Below, one piece after another: positions 36,737 to 50,430 of a stretch of DNA of 64,000 nt. The position numbers and the translations under genes are program-made. The stretch lies in the NCBI GenBank assembly GCA_013400975.1, contig WBMZ01002651.1:62001-126000 (forward strand), written 5' to 3'. Source of the DNA: Atrichornis clamosus. Taxonomy: Eukaryota > Chordata > Aves > Passeriformes > Menuridae. The notes beneath the pieces are model-generated. The model did not search any database. It worked only from the letters and a program-made list of their open reading frames with translations, and was not told the origin of the DNA. Numbering within the stretch: position 1 is the stretch's first letter; the number at the start of each line of letters is the position of its first letter.

Positions 36737-38198
36737 GTGAGTTTAGTAAAGTAACTTGTAGCTGAAATGTACTCATCATTTTTTAGTGTTTTTCTTCTGG
36801 TAGCATAAGTATGTAATTGTTATGCTGTGGAACTCCATACAAGGGAGTTTCCATGCCTGGAATTTAGATTTACAGTCTGCTTCCTCCCACTTCAAGCCCC
36901 AATGTATCATGATACTTTTAGATGAAGATCAAGTCACTTTGTGATTTATTCTTGAAATGCTAAGTTGCCTGTTTGCTGCAGTGGTGGCTCTGGTTGTTTT
37001 TGCCTATAAGCTAACAAGAAAAAAGTATATTATCTAGAAATTATACATAAATATTACTTAATGACAAATTTCTTCCCACTTTTTGACAATTGTTCCACTC
37101 ATTTTCCTTTCCTGTCTCCTGGATACTCCCATAGGTTTAATAACTGTGGCTGGGGCATAATTTTAATTTTCTTACACTTATATTTCTCTTTTTAACACTA
37201 ATAGTTTTTCTTTTGTTTGTGTCCCCTCCTTCCACTCTCCATTGGTTGTAAATTACCTCCGTAGTGCTTAGTATCTTCAGTTTTATGAATGTAGGATTGT
37301 TTCAACTCTGTATATACCACAAACACAATTAGAAAATTACATTCTTTGACATGATGCATGCACTGAAGTTGGCTGTAAACAAAGTTGATACAGTCTGATT
37401 TAGAGGTGGGGGAGTGAGTACTGTAAGTGTTGCCATTGGAATTTACTTAAGCTGCTGGTTGAACAGCATGGGGACTGCCAATGTAGTGCAGTAAAGGAAG
37501 GAAAGGTTAGAAGCTCGGAAGAAGGGTTCAACCCCTCATCTTTCAGTGCAGCCTTGTGCAGGGGCTTGTTGTACCACTATCATACTTTAAATTTAAGGGA
37601 GAGGTGTGGAAAACTATTAAATGGAGTAGTTGTTGTGGATAGAATAGTAATTCTGCAGTGCTCAAATACGGTGGAAACGTGGGGACTGTGTAAATTCTCT
37701 TTCAGGAGAGGCAGGCAGCTTCTACCATGCCCAAACTAAGTACTTTCTCAGCTCTACATAGCTTGAGACTCGCCAGACTGTTCTGACTTTGGTATGTCAG
37801 CTGGCTGCTGTTGGAAACCTCTGTCTCTTGAGTTTCCCCCTGCTTGAACCGGTGGGTGGTTGGTGGAGGTGATGCTGTTGCGTGCTGCTGGAGATCTGAC
37901 CTTCCTCGCAGGGCACTTGAGATTGTCCCAACTGTGCGTAATAGGACTGCATGAGGGTTTCTTTTCGGAAAGATTCAGAGGGGTGATTTTAAATGTAGAA
38001 GCCATAAATGGCCCTGTGATCCTCTCCTCTAGTTATCTTTTCTGAAAAGTTGAGACCTATGTTTTTGGTGACAGGCTGCTGAGAACTTTGTAGTACCACA
38101 TCTTCTACATTTTAGTAGTTCCAGTTGTAGGATTACTTCTAGTTTTTTTCAATGCATGATCATGCTCTGACCTAAAACGTCTCCTCCTTCTGTTTCCA

Positions 38199-38211
38199 GT
38201 GTGTGTGTGTG
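38199..38211. repeat. short (GT)n microsatellite
   Basis: Six GT units and flanking G. Similar short runs lie at 62,087-62,098. Confidence 0.7.
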
Positions 38212-41200
38212 GGATTTTGGATGAATTGTCAGTTTTCACACACAGCTGAAATGCATCTTCTTTTCAAGTATGTTTGAGCAATCCATAGTGATTTAGCAAA
38301 ACAAGTAGGAAAGAATGTGATCTTGCTATATGCTATGATTGTAATGACCCCCTCTTTGAAATAAATCAGTTGTTTGTCAGAAGACTCATGTCTGCATAAG
38401 CACACGACATTGCTGCAGACAGGAAGTGCCCTAGTCTGTTGACCTCGTCTCCCAGGGAAAATCAAAAGTTCTCATTAAATTTAAAAAACCCCTCAAACCA
38501 ACAAAAACCTCCCCCAACTTGTCTTAGTGGAAGATAAAGGCAATAATATGTATAACCTCTTTTTTTTCCTGTTGTTTATGAATGTGCAATCTGATATTTA
38601 AATTGCTTTTAAAACCTTTTTAATGCAGCTGAAAAGAGTGAGGTCAGATATATTTTCTTAGGGTTATATTACACTCCACAAGGGTGAACAGGAAATGGTT
38701 TAAAGGAATGCCAAGAAGCCCCTATTCCCTGACCAATTCCCTTGTCTTCTTTTAACCAGCTTTATTTCACATTGCATGCTTCAGCTGCTGTGAGCATTTC
38801 TGGGTTGAGTATAGGGGAAGGTTTCAGTGTGTTCTTAAGTTACATCATCCAATTCCTTTGCCTGCAATTTAAAGAAGAAAACTGTCTGGATTTTAAATAC
38901 AACTGTATACAGACCAAGTTTGGTGAAACAGAGATCTTGCTATATGCATTTCTGATCTGTTAGAAGTGGTAGGTGTGCTGTCTTATTAACACCCAAAATA
39001 ATGGTAGTTTAATGAGAGGAATAACCATCACAATTTCCAATTACCATTGTTTTCAGGAATTTCCATTTGAATTTATGCAGTACTTACCCCTATTGCCTTT
39101 TTTTCTTGAATTCTAATCCTTCTGTTTCTAGCTAGGTTTTTTTGAAAGCAGCCTTTTTTTTTTTCCCTGTAAGACTAAGTTTGGAAAATTGAAAAAAGCT
39201 TACATGTTGCCAAATCCATGCTCTTACAAACTCTCAACCCCCCCCAAACCAGAAAACCCCACCAGAAACCCAAACCTAAGTTTAAAAGTGTTTCTATACC
39301 TTACACTAACTGAAATGTTTAAGACTGTTAAATCTCTATGCTGGTTTTGCTTGTCACCTAGAATATGCAGTTAAGTAACACAAAGGAACATCTTGTAGAA
39401 AAGAAAACTTGAAAGTAGATGTTTCGAAGAGCTGCAGGGGAAATAGCTTGTTTTATGGAGGGAGATGCAGTGATCTGTAACAGCAGGGTCTTGGGCTTCC
39501 TGCTATTCATAGGTGAGGCAAGTCCCTTCCTCTGTGGGGAAGATTTCTTATTAGAGTAAGTCACCTCTTTCTGAGACTTTGAACAGATGTAATGAAGTCT
39601 CTCCTAACACCTGGTTTCCAGTCTAAAAGCTCATAAGTCTTTTTGTACTGATTCTAGGGCTGTATTTGGTGTTTGTACATATTGGCTATTGGGTTAGTAG
39701 GGCAAATCTTGCAAATATTTGCAATGTTTGCCAGAGCGCTGCCACAATAAACATGGAAAGCTAAACCAGAAATGTACTAAATTCCTTCACAGGGTGTGTG
39801 ATGTGAATTTTTTATAATCTTGTCTCTTCACGAGTCTTTTCAAACACATACATATTAAGTGTAAGTTCCAAAACTAACCTACTGCTTATCCTAAAATATC
39901 CTTAAATAGTCACATTAGGCATTGTCTGTGCTCTTTCATACTTGGATATCAACCCAAGATGTCTGAAGTATGAGAAAACTAGATAAGCTGACCGGTAGTG
40001 TTGGTACACATTCAGGAGTTTAAACTTAGTGTCCAGCTCCTGTCTTATTTGGAAGGTGCAGCTGTAACTTCTGCAGCTTCTGAACACAGTGATTTGGCTT
40101 TCCAGAGCACAGCAGCTTTGCTGACCACCAAGTTTTGGTGATCTCTTGTCACAGTGTTTACAGAAGTCAGAAATATTTGCACAACAGTAATTATTAAAGA
40201 GGACTCGGGGCTCTGGTTGTGAAATCCATCACCTATAACAGTAATTAACACTGAATGGTTGTGTTGAAGGCCTGTAGTATGCTAAGGATTTACAATTTGG
40301 ACTGAGTGCCTGCTACAAGAGATCAAAACTGTGGTTGTTGAATACTGTAACTCATTCAACATGGGAGCAGGACCTTATAATGAAATAAGAGGGTCTTCTC
40401 TAGTCTTTCTGACACTTGTAATTCTAGACTTAACTGGTTTTCCATGCCATTAATCCTTATCAAATGTGTGATTTGTTGCAGGAGAGGCTCAAAATTATAG
40501 AACTTCTGTTGTTACACCCCTCCCTCCGCCTGCATTTCTGGTCAGTTTTGTATTTGTTCCTGGGCTGTTTTGTTAGGGGGAGGCATTAATGTAGGAGACA
40601 GCCTACCATTTTTCTTTCTGCTGCGGGACTGCTCTGGCAAAGTCAGCTTGAGACCTTTGCTGGATCTTTAATGCTTCTTGCTTCCTGCAGAGGTGGGAAG
40701 GACACTTCAGTCTCCCTTTGTGGGAAGAGGGTTAAGACATTTGAGATTGCCTACCACTGCTGAGCCCTGGAGAGAAGTTCTTGTTTGGAAGCAAAACAAG
40801 CAAAAAAACTAGAGAGGAAGGGAATATGTCTATTGACATGGAGTCTGAGTTTTATTTGAAATAGAAAAATAGGGGCTTGTGCTGACATGAATCATCATCA
40901 TCCATGTTCTGTTCCTTGTTTTCTCTTCAGCTGATAGGGGGTGGAGTTCAAAAGTATTTCAAGCTAAACTAACTTCAGAAGACACTAACTTTGGAGTGAG
41001 TTACCATTGGCCTGGGCCTCCATTGTCCTCCTGCAGCTTTGAGGATCTTTTTGGCATTCATGTGGCTTTTTCACACTGCCCTTGAGGCACTGTGCTTACC
41101 AATAGATCTTGGTTGTTGTTACTGCTATAATGAAAAGCATCACTGCTCAGCCGTGCCTCCTTCCCTCTTTCCATATCCCTTTGCTGTTCCCTGCAAGCTT

Positions 41201-41681
41201 ATTGTGTGTCTGTCTGTACCACAGAAAGCTAGTACTGGGCCAGGATCTTGCTATGCTTAGTGCTGTTATTTTTATCTTCTCTTCTTGCCTTTCCAGTTTC
41301 AGGGGTTCTTCTTTTATGAAGTTCCATTTTGAAATGAAAGCCACATTTCCCTCCTATGGAGTACGAAATGCAGATGATTCTACCTAAAAGAGACACCATG
41401 CTTGTTTGTGGAGCAGTGGGTAAATATAATTTGTGCTATGCAGACTATGCGAACGTTAACAACTTCCAATCACCCAAGTTGATGAAAGACACACATTATC
41501 TGTTTCTGGCAAGAATTATATTGCAGCTAATTAGATGCAACTTTAGAACATAGCATTTCATGAGCAAGTTAATTACAATGTTCTTAGTCTTTGTTACAAA
41601 AAAGCCTAGTGGTGGGGAAAATCAGCACTTGACATTAATTTGTTTTCTCTTGCTTAATGCTTAACTGTCTCGGTCTTTTAG

Positions 41682-41842
41682 TATGTAAGCTCGTCAGTGC
41701 TGCCATGTGCTGCTGTTTCTGAGGAGAACGTAATTTCAGCAGATGAGAATGACAGGGAGAGAATCTTATTTCCAGTAGTGGAGAGCAGTGTAGTGTTCAT
41801 GCACATCTCCCTCCTCCATGACTCCAAAGAGAGTGTTTTTAA
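41682..41842 (+). CDS. candidate coding exon, unidentified protein
   Basis: The acceptor is AACTGTCTCGGTCTTTTAG and the donor TTTAA followed by GTGAGTTA. The phase 0 frame is open for 53 codons plus two bases. It starts YVSSSVLPCAAVSEENVISA and continues with an acidic stretch DENDRERILFPVVESSVVF, then LLHDSKESVF. Entry phase 0 fits exon 2 or the 36,486 exon with its 36,710 end. Exit phase 2 fits the entry of the 47,140 candidate. No family is recognised. The composition (Ser, Glu, Val) is more protein-like than average intron translations, but this is weak evidence. Confidence 0.22.
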
Positions 41843-43144
41843 GTGAGTTATTCAACTACTTTTTTGTACGCAGGATGATGGGTTGGAGTTGCTGCCATTG
41901 GTGTTAAAAAGTACCAAACATACCCTGTTTGTGATCTGCCTTACGTTCCTTCTTGATCCCCCAATTTAAACCTCCTTTCCAAGCAAAAAAAGTCTATGTG
42001 AGCAGTGTTGTAAGTACGACTACATACCCTGCAGAAGTTGTAAGAAAGTGGCCCTTTTAGAAAACATCATGAGAGCATATGCAGTGTTTCTTGAGATTGG
42101 GCAGAATCAGTCTTAGATTTCTTAGACTTCACAAGGTCCTTTGTGAGAAGAAGAACTAACAAAGCCTGACCTCTCTGCGCAGTTGTTTTGTGCTCCTCCA
42201 CTTTATCAGAGTACCTGTGGGTTTCCTAATCTGGCCTTCATTGTCTGCCTTTTCTGGTCTTTCTCTGGAACATGTGTAGAAAAAACTCTTACTCAGGCCT
42301 GTCTCCAGTGTCCCCCATGTGCCTGCCCGGCATCACACAGTGTCTGCTGGGGCTGTTCCAAACTGCGAAAGCACGTAGTGCAGGTAGCTGTTTGATCAGA
42401 TCAAACAAAACAGCCAAGCTCGTGCTGCAGCCTTTGGTAGAAGCACAGTATTATTCTTGTCAATATAGTCAGTTTTTCATGAAACTTGCATGAGCTTATT
42501 TATCTTGGAGACTGCTACCTAGCTTTCGGTATTCTCAGAGCAGGTACACTGGTATAGAATGATTGCATAAATCTTTGTGGGGCAGGGGAGGAGAAGGAAA
42601 TCGCTCTAAATGAAGTTTTATTTCTAAAGAAACAATTCTGGAACAAGAACAGAACCCTCAAACCTGTATTGCTGAGTTTGCTAAAACTTACCTTATCAAG
42701 GCCTGAAGGTTTGTCTTGGTCACAAAGTAGTGCTAATAGAGAGCTACCAGCTGTGACCAGTTTTTAAAGCCGACAATTTATATTCTAGAATAGTAATGTA
42801 GTTTCTGCCTATGCTAAATAAACCTGTTAGGAGATCCAATTCCACTTTGTAAAATAGATGGAATTCTAATGTTGCACTGAACTTGTTTAATAACGCTACT
42901 TAACGTGGCTGTTCTGGAGACTGTCTTTATTTCGTCAAGCATTTGGCTATACTTGCAATTTGAGAATAATTAAGGGTAGATTTTTTTTTTTCTTTAGTGC
43001 TTTGTGCAATGGCACTTTCAACCCTGACTGAAATGTTAGGATAAATTGAACTCTGACACAGATGTGCCTGCATTGTTTCTAATAAAATAAGTAGGCCTCA
43101 GCCTTTTGCTATGTTACAATTTTTTTTTCCTACCTGATATCGTG

Positions 43145-43184
43145 TATGTTATGTTGATAGGATCATATATGTTATGCTGATAGG
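43145..43184. repeat. 17-base tandem direct repeat
   Basis: TATGTTATGTTGATAGG and TATGTTATGCTGATAGG start 23 bases apart with one difference. This is a small local duplication without recognised function. Confidence 0.8.
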
Positions 43185-46100
43185 CATAACCGCTTGTCAA
43201 AGAATAGCCATATTCTGTCACTGTTATTGTTTTGAAAATTTTAATGATACAGCTTGCAACCTGTTTCTAGCTACTTTTACACTGTTGATGCAGACAAGAA
43301 ATGAAAGGGAGTAGGGTATTTTGGGTTATCATAATCGTGCTTTGTTGTACAATGTAAACTTTCCAGCTTCACCCTTTAGAGGTGGAGGTTATTGACTCTT
43401 GCATGTCTGAGGATGCATGTGCTGTCTGCCTGGTGCCTGCTCTGTCCAGGTTGCTGCCTCCTCCAGCCTGTCAGGGTAGCAGAAATTTTAGGAAAGAAGG
43501 GTATTGCGATGCCTTGTCTCGGGAGACCTTGCCTAAAAACCTGCAGTCATTAGATAGATGACATGGAAAACGTGACTCTTCTGCAAGGGAGATACGTACA
43601 GCATTCTTACTGGCTTTCTCAGGAGCTTTTCCCATGAGTCAGCTACCTGGACGAGGCGCTGTAATCTAGAGAGCAGTCAAGGTGTATTACTATAGTGACA
43701 ATCCTATCTGACAGATTCTTGCATCTCTGACAAATGCAAGTGGGGGATGGAGAGGTTCTGTGATGCAGCTTGGGAGATGCTCTTGCTGTGAGAATGAGCT
43801 CTTCGTGATCTTGTTTGCCATTGCTTGGCTTCCCATCTGTCTTCTGAGACCAGCAAGTAAGATGCTTCACTGTAGGGTATCAACATTGATACTGCACACT
43901 TGTAGTGACTTCCATAATACTTCTTTCTTAAGCACACACATGACTCTAAGTGCAGAAAAGGATTGTTTAGAGTAGATGAACCAAAACAGTTGTGGGATTA
44001 GGTTTCTGAGACAAAGAGATTTTACCCTCTTCTGTGGGGAGTTGTTGGGACTTGTATCAAAAGGCATCAAACCACAGTCTGCATGGCTTTGAGGAATATA
44101 GTACATTGTTGTGATGCCATCTCATTTGAGCTGTACTGTTTCTGCTGGTGGTGTTTCAATAGCGCAGTTGTTTTGTGAGCCTGGGATGCTCTCTGGAAGA
44201 ATACAGAGCAAGTGATTGCCCTTTGAGTCATCTGTGGCAGAGCAAAGACTGCAGCAGGAAAGTATGTTCGAAAAGCAAATCTTGAAAACTTAACATCCAG
44301 TGGTAAAAGCAGGACTTTGCAATGCTGTCCTTTGTAAAACACAAGCAGCCAGTGGCCTCTTCATTAGTATACTTAAATACCTGATACAGGTCACTACAAA
44401 GACACAGATTTTTTTTTTCCTTTGTTACTTGCAAGCCCAGTTGGGTTTGCAAGAAAAATCTCTGCTTCCCATTGTCATCTGAAATATGAACTCTGTTTTA
44501 CATTCCTGACCTGTAACAGAACTATTTCAAAAACATGCTTTTTCTCCTCCAAAACAGCATGTGTTGAATTATAATGGCCCATCCTGCAATGCAGACATTT
44601 TAATTTTCAACAGGCATGAATGTCTGCAAGGAGGTGAAAGTTCGGGGTGAGGGGGTAAGGCTAACTCAGAAAATATGAACAGAAATATGTTCCATTCCTA
44701 ACCCTCTGTTCTTTAGAGCATTCTCACTAAAAGAAATTAAAACCAGAAAGAATTTAAAAATGATTTTTATCTTGAGAAGAACCTGATGCCTGTTTGAGGT
44801 TTTGGAATGTAAGTTATGAATAAAAAGTCATCTTATTTTTGTGTACAACTTCACAGTATTTAGATGGTGAGGGGAAAATACACCTTTGAAGTCTAAAATT
44901 AGATCTGTAATTATATATAATATTCAGAGATAACTGACTGTCTTGCTTAGCCTTGGCATTTTGGCCTATAGGAAGGGGAACCTTCCGCAAGCAGTGTTTT
45001 CCATTGAAAACACTGACATTCTTCACGCCTTGTAAAGCATGTTGTCTGCAAGTTGTGTGCATGTTGTTGAGCTGGCTAATTTTGGCTCCTGATGTATCTG
45101 TTGCTCAGTACTCACCTGGCTCTGTTCCAAGCAGAAGATGAGTGTTTTTTGTCGTGGGAGATGAAGTTCTTGCTGGTGTGGTGGGTTGCAGCTTTCTGCA
45201 GCTCAGGGACTGAGCAGCATGAGAGGTATCTGCACGGGCAAGTGAGGTACAAATTTTGCTGTACTTCTGGCAAAGCTTAGGAGTGGATAGTTTGAGAGAG
45301 AAGATGGAAGCAAGTAGCTAAAGAGCTACTTATGGTAGTAGATTGACTATCGTAGAGTTCTGGAAATGTCTGCTTGACTTCCCGAGAGAAGAGGAACGTC
45401 ATGTCAGTTTTTTGCAAGAGCACATCCACTGCGTGTTAGTGGAATAGTGCTGTGTGTCTTTAGAGCAGCAGAGGTGGCACACATCACTCGTGCATCCTGA
45501 GGCAGGAGGGTGTTACGTGTGCTAACATAATAAGGAACACATCTCTGTTGGAAGGATCTAGAAGTCCTGTTTGACAACGCTGTGTACAGAATTACAGGGA
45601 GGCAGTGGAGCTGTCTGTTTTCCTAGAGCCTGATTTATGCAAGAATTCACTTCTGTCAATTTGGTTATAAACATTCCTTTGCTTTTTAAGAAAAGAGTGC
45701 AAGTATCACATATGTTTTGATTTGTGAGTAGGTGAACTGCAGAGATGCAGTAAGAAAAAGCAGAAACTTAAATTTGGATCCTTGTGCCTCTTCAGAAGAA
45801 ATGCTAAAATAGGAGGGAATTGTAAAATCAATGCAATGAATTCTAAGCAAATGATATTTTCCTTGTTGTGGCCAGCCTGTAGCTTTTCTTGACCATACTT
45901 GACCTTACTCTGACTTATTGATCATCCCTGAGATGTACATGTGCCTTGATAATGGGTGAAAATTGTGTTCAGTTTCCCTGCAGCAGCTTCAAAATATATA
46001 CATGGAAGTGTGTGTTTTTTTCTTTTTAATTGTGTGGTTGTAAACTTCCCCTTTCTTGTATCTGTGAAGTGAATGTTTTGCAAAAAGTTAGTCTTTTTGC

Positions 46101-47139
46101 CTTGTTGAAGACTGTGGCTGACCCGGCTGGGTGGAACACAGGTAAATACAGAACATACAGCTAAGTCTAGCTGACTGTGGAAAAGGTTGCCAGGATAACC
46201 CAGTCCATCCTCCCACCTAAACAGTTAAGGAAACTGGAATGCTTAACCATGCAAATCAGATACAATTGTACTATTTCAATGGATTCTTTGCCTTTTTTTT
46301 TTTTTTCAGCTGTTGGTGCAAGAAATGCCCTTTTGTGCTGTCTTCAGAGACAGAATAAAAGTATTCTTGAATACTGTACATCAACATAGATGTGTTGAAC
46401 TCTGTTTTTATAGCTCTTTCCAGTTCTCATGTGACTGTGTTTATTGCAGGGCTCCACAGTTTATTTCTCAGATACAAGTGATTTTAGGCTCAGTTTAGAG
46501 AGGCAATTTCAAGATGAGTGTGCTGTTCTGTTATTTTAAAAGTGAATGTTCCAGCACGTGTCCCAAAATACCAATTCTCTATCCCAGCGATTGTATTAAA
46601 CCAACAAAATAATTGGTATATTTTCTACATTCGGTGGGGAGAAAGCCTACTTAGATGAATAATTTTGGTATGATACATACTTGTTATCTGTACAATCCCT
46701 ATCTAAAACAAACAAACCAACCAAAACCTCTGTGCGTAGGGAAGCCTTCTGTCACACCGTGGTGTTAATACTCGCATCTGCAGTAGGATCAGCACACAAT
46801 TATATTCTGCTTTACTTCATGTTGAAATTCTAGCTATGCTGGGAGAGTAGTTGAAGTATGAACTAATTTGGTGTTACTTTTCTTCAGTGTCCTTGTTTTG
46901 CTTAAGCACATAGAAATTGGCTGACAAAAGTGAGAAAAATTTTGGTAAAATACATCTTGTGAGTTCTGCCAGAGCTGTCTGGGAGTGGTCTCCAAGGTAA
47001 CCAGGCTTTTCCTGACATAACTGAATAGCTCTCTCTAAAATAAATGCTGGTAGTGACTGCCTTGGTGCAATAGTGAGAAGCATTGTTTTTTATCGAGCAC
47101 AAGTAGTTAGATCTGTTTATGGCCCAGTGTTTTCTGTAG

Positions 47140-47209
47140 AGATCATCCATGTGAGACAGTATCTGCCACCTCTCTGAAAGTGTTCAGAATTCACTCCCAA
47201 GCTGCCAAG
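47140..47209 (+). CDS. candidate coding exon, unidentified protein (70 nt)
   Basis: The acceptor is CCCAGTGTTTTCTGTAG and the donor GCCAAG followed by GTGAGAAG, the latter near-perfect. After one base the frame is open to the end: DHPCETVSATSLKVFRIHSQ, then AAK. The entry phase fits the exit of the 41,682-41,842 candidate, and it exits in phase 0. It is short, so chance openness is likely; the value lies only in the phase chain and signals. Confidence 0.18.
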
Positions 47210-47950
47210 GTGAGAAGAGACCATGTCTTGAAATGTGGTTAATTTCTTGGGTTGAGAAAAAATCTCTTCTGTGCTTGCCTTCACAGTGATTGCTCTTTGA
47301 GCCAACTAAAAAGCAATATCTTACTTTGGTAAGAGATGCATATGCAGACAGAGGAATACATAATGAAGCCTAGAGTTTTACAGGCTAAATATATGCTTCT
47401 TAAACATAATCATTTCTGATGGCTTAAAAGTAATAAAAATGTTGCACTACAGCACCTAACTTTCCTAGTTCCAATGACACACAAAGATTATTTTTATTGC
47501 CTTTTTCTTGTGTCTTCCAATCCTATGCGAACAGTGTATGGATCATAAGCAATATGGTATGTTATTTTGGACTCTACATTGAAATTCTATTGTTTCTGTT
47601 TGCAAAATTGTGACGTCTCTTAAAATAGCAGTGGCATGACTGGCTATAGTGCTTGAGGTATCTTAGAGCATGTATAGTGTGTCAGGATGTATGGAGTGTG
47701 TTGATAAAGCTCAGTTAGACTGGCTGTCATCCACTTTCCACTTCAGTTTTCCTGTTTGACATTAAATGTTTGGAAAACTTTTTGCATAGGCATAGAAATA
47801 AAAGAATGACGCATGCTAAAATAAAACAAAGCTGAGGAAGTGGCTAGCTACCCGTGAAGCTCAATATTAATCTAAAACTTTTTAATTTATTTCCAAATAA
47901 TGTAATATTCTCAGAATGTTTCTCATTTGCTGGAATGGTTGCTGCCTGCA

Positions 47951-48041
47951 TTAAAAAACTAAGCAAAACAAAGGAAAAGGCCCCCAAAATCACCCCCCAA
48001 AAATCCCCCATCAAAACAAAACAATATCCCAAAGCAAAACT
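47951..48041. repeat. A/C-rich low-complexity tract
   Basis: A-runs alternating with C-runs of up to six (ATCACCCCCCAAAAATCCCC and similar) on the + strand. It is the longest of the A/C-rich tracts. The open frames through it are composition products. Confidence 0.65.
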
Positions 48042-49984
48042 GAACTTGGAATAGTGGGTTTGCCCTTCTCCTCATTTATACTTGATTTTGATTCTCTCTT
48101 TTAATTTACAACATGAAAAGCTAGTACATAAAAGCTATTTTTAATATGCCATGGAGACTGCAGGTAACCTTGCAGCAGCTGTGAAGCCTTGGCCCGGGAT
48201 TTGATGTCTTGTTCAGTCAGGAGCGTTTGCCTAAAAGGAAGTGGTGTTGGAGATGGCCAGGCCGTAGTGAGTGTAACAGCCCCGTGTTAGGAGGGCGAGC
48301 ATGACAGAACCAGCTCAGTGGCTGGGCAGGCATTCAGCAAGGAGCCTGAGGCAACGTGTTGTGTCAGGGACTGAGTACAAAGCCTTGGACAGCTGCAGCA
48401 CAGAGGTTTAATTTACAGTGACGTTGCAGAGTGCGTGCCAAAACTTTCCTCATTCCTAAGGAAACACTTTCCAGTGCATAATCGTTCAGCCTTCTATAGT
48501 TCTTTAGAGATGCTGAAGAGCATTTTGAGCTTTTTTCTCAAGCAGATAGCAATGTTCTGTGGTAAGATTATGGGGGAATTGTCTGTTCACACTTTACTGT
48601 AATTTCCATAGTCACTACAGTAATATTACTCCCAGATTTTGCCAATAGCAACATCTTCACTGTAACCTTTTTTGGAAGAGTAACAGGAGGTTGATTTCAC
48701 TTTCTTAGCTTTGTCAGCCTCTTCCATTCAAACAACATACTAGGCCAAAATCTTTAAAATTCAGTTTCTCAGAAGTAATTGCAGGGCTGTTGTAAAATAC
48801 TATGCAGAGCTTTCCAAATAGAAGTTATTGAAATTTGTTTTTTTCCCTTAGTAAAATGAAGATTTTTAGAAGGATAAAACAAAACTGAAATTTGGTACTT
48901 GATAAATCAACAGTTTCAAAAAATATTATTTTACTAGTGTAGGGGTCAGGCTCTTGAGAATTTCCTTTTCAAATCCATATTTAGGTACATAAGATATTCA
49001 GCTTTCAAAATGGCTGATTCAAGAAATAGTTCCATATTTCTATAGTGGGATGTGCATAGCATAAAATATATTTAATATAAGAGGTGATAGTCCACTGAAA
49101 TTGCATCCTTTCTTAGTAAAAATATGTCCTCAGCCCATGTCAGAATGACTTTTTTATCCAACCTGAGGTTTTTATTGAAACCCTGAATTAAAGTGTGGCT
49201 CTAGTCCTCGGTTTAGACTTTATTCCCTTGACTCAAGTTACCATTAAAAGCTCTTGCCAGAAGATTGTAGAAATTAGTGGCTGGGGCCTGAGAAGACCAT
49301 ACAATCGAAAGTATTGCAGCTTGCTGCCTGAGTGGTTAAGGCAGCGTAGCCGAATCTGGTGGCTTTAAACCATTTTTGTGCTGCTGTCATCTAAAAAATG
49401 TTGGTTTGGTGATGGAGAGCTGACCTGTTGAATTGAAGATTGCTGCCTTGCTTTCCTTAGTTGTCTTTGGACGCTTGAGAAAGAGTGGAGAGATCTGTGT
49501 GGGGCTATTGTGTGAGGGTTGCTTGAGCACACGGGTTCCTTCCTTAGGACTGTGCTTGGCGAGGTGAAGCACACCTGGGTAGCAATTCTGGATTTTTTTC
49601 TTTCTATTTTCCACTGTCACTACTGAAGAAAAGCAGAGTTGTGTGGTTAGCCACTGGTTTAGGACAGTGTTTTTAGTGTGGCTTGGTCCTGGTGCCTGTC
49701 AGGATGTACAGACACCAGTACGTTGTGGGTTTTTGTTCTTCAGAGCAGGGGAGACAATAGGAGCTGTGGTGCAAAAAACAATGGAGCTGAACAAATTTCT
49801 GTTCTTTCACGAACAGTATAGTCAGACTGAGGGTCCCCAGTCTTTTGGTTCCAGTCGTGCATATTGGGACATGTCTGGGGAAGATCAAGCACTGAGCAAG
49901 TGGGTATGATACTTCTCCACAGTATTTTTGTAGCTGCTTAGTATTTTCAGCTCAAGCAGTTTCCTGCGTATGGTAAGAAATTCT

Positions 49985-50430
49985 GTGTGGAAACCCTTCT
50001 CCAAATCTGTAGTGAATCTTTCTGCCTAATATTTGATCAGTCCCTTCTTGAACCCACATAAACTTACTGTCTGCAACATCCTTGGGAAGGAGTTTTGCTA
50101 GTCTAGTACTGTCTTTCTGTTGTTTTGCTTTGACCTGATTCCACTTTCATGTGATGGTCCCTCACTGTGCTGTAAAAGACACTGAACACTTAATTCCTGT
50201 CCATCTCCCCCATATTACTGGGTTTTATTGTCTTTTTATCCCCCTTAACTAGTCTGACATACCCTAGCCTGTTTGTTCTTCATACAAATGCTGTTTTGGG
50301 TCATTTTTGCCCTTCTGAAACTTTTCCAGCTCTAATGCAGTTTCACAGAAAGAGACCAATACTGCACATTGGAGAATAATCAGTTGTTCTGTCTCCTTCT
50401 TTATGCCTTACCTAATGGTTCTTAACGCTT
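49985..50430 (-). mobile_element. ancient CR1/L3-type LINE 3' relic
   Basis: Strongly diverged but recognisable by a series of landmarks in the right order. The + strand has GCAACATCCTTGGGAAGGAG near 50,078, AGTCTGACATACCCTAGCCT near 50,252, TTTTTGCCCTTCTGAAACTT near 50,304, then CCAATACTGCACATTGGAGA near 50,356. These match the complement of the 3' UTR of old amniote CR1 families, where the texts run close to 'TTTTTGTTGCCCTTCT' and 'CAGAACTGCACACAGTATTC'. The family is older than the other copies in this window, as judged by the many changes. Boundaries are approximate. Confidence 0.7.

Larger units (their letters stand above)
35656..49984 (+). other. unique sequence between two CR1 copies, probable intron with candidate exons
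   Basis: About 14 kb without any young repeat. It contains the candidate exons at 36,486-36,736, 41,682-41,842 and 47,140-47,209, a (GT)n run at 38,199-38,211, and A/C-rich tracts at 38,483-38,518, 39,235-39,279, 46,704-46,729 and 47,951-48,041. A 17-base direct repeat occurs at 43,145-43,161 and 43,168-43,184 with one difference. Nothing else could be assigned. Confidence 0.45.

Noticed and set aside
39560..39740. Possible further old CR1 3' fragment
   Set aside because: A few words (TAATGAAGTCTCTCC, TCCAGTCTAAAAGCTCATAAG) resemble complemented CR1 3' UTR, but the order of landmarks is not continued on either side.
49318..49380. tRNA-like A-box text TGCCTGAGTGGTTAAGGCAG
   Set aside because: It resembles the D-arm of a Ser/Leu tRNA, but no anticodon stem, no B box at the right distance and no acceptor stem could be paired.
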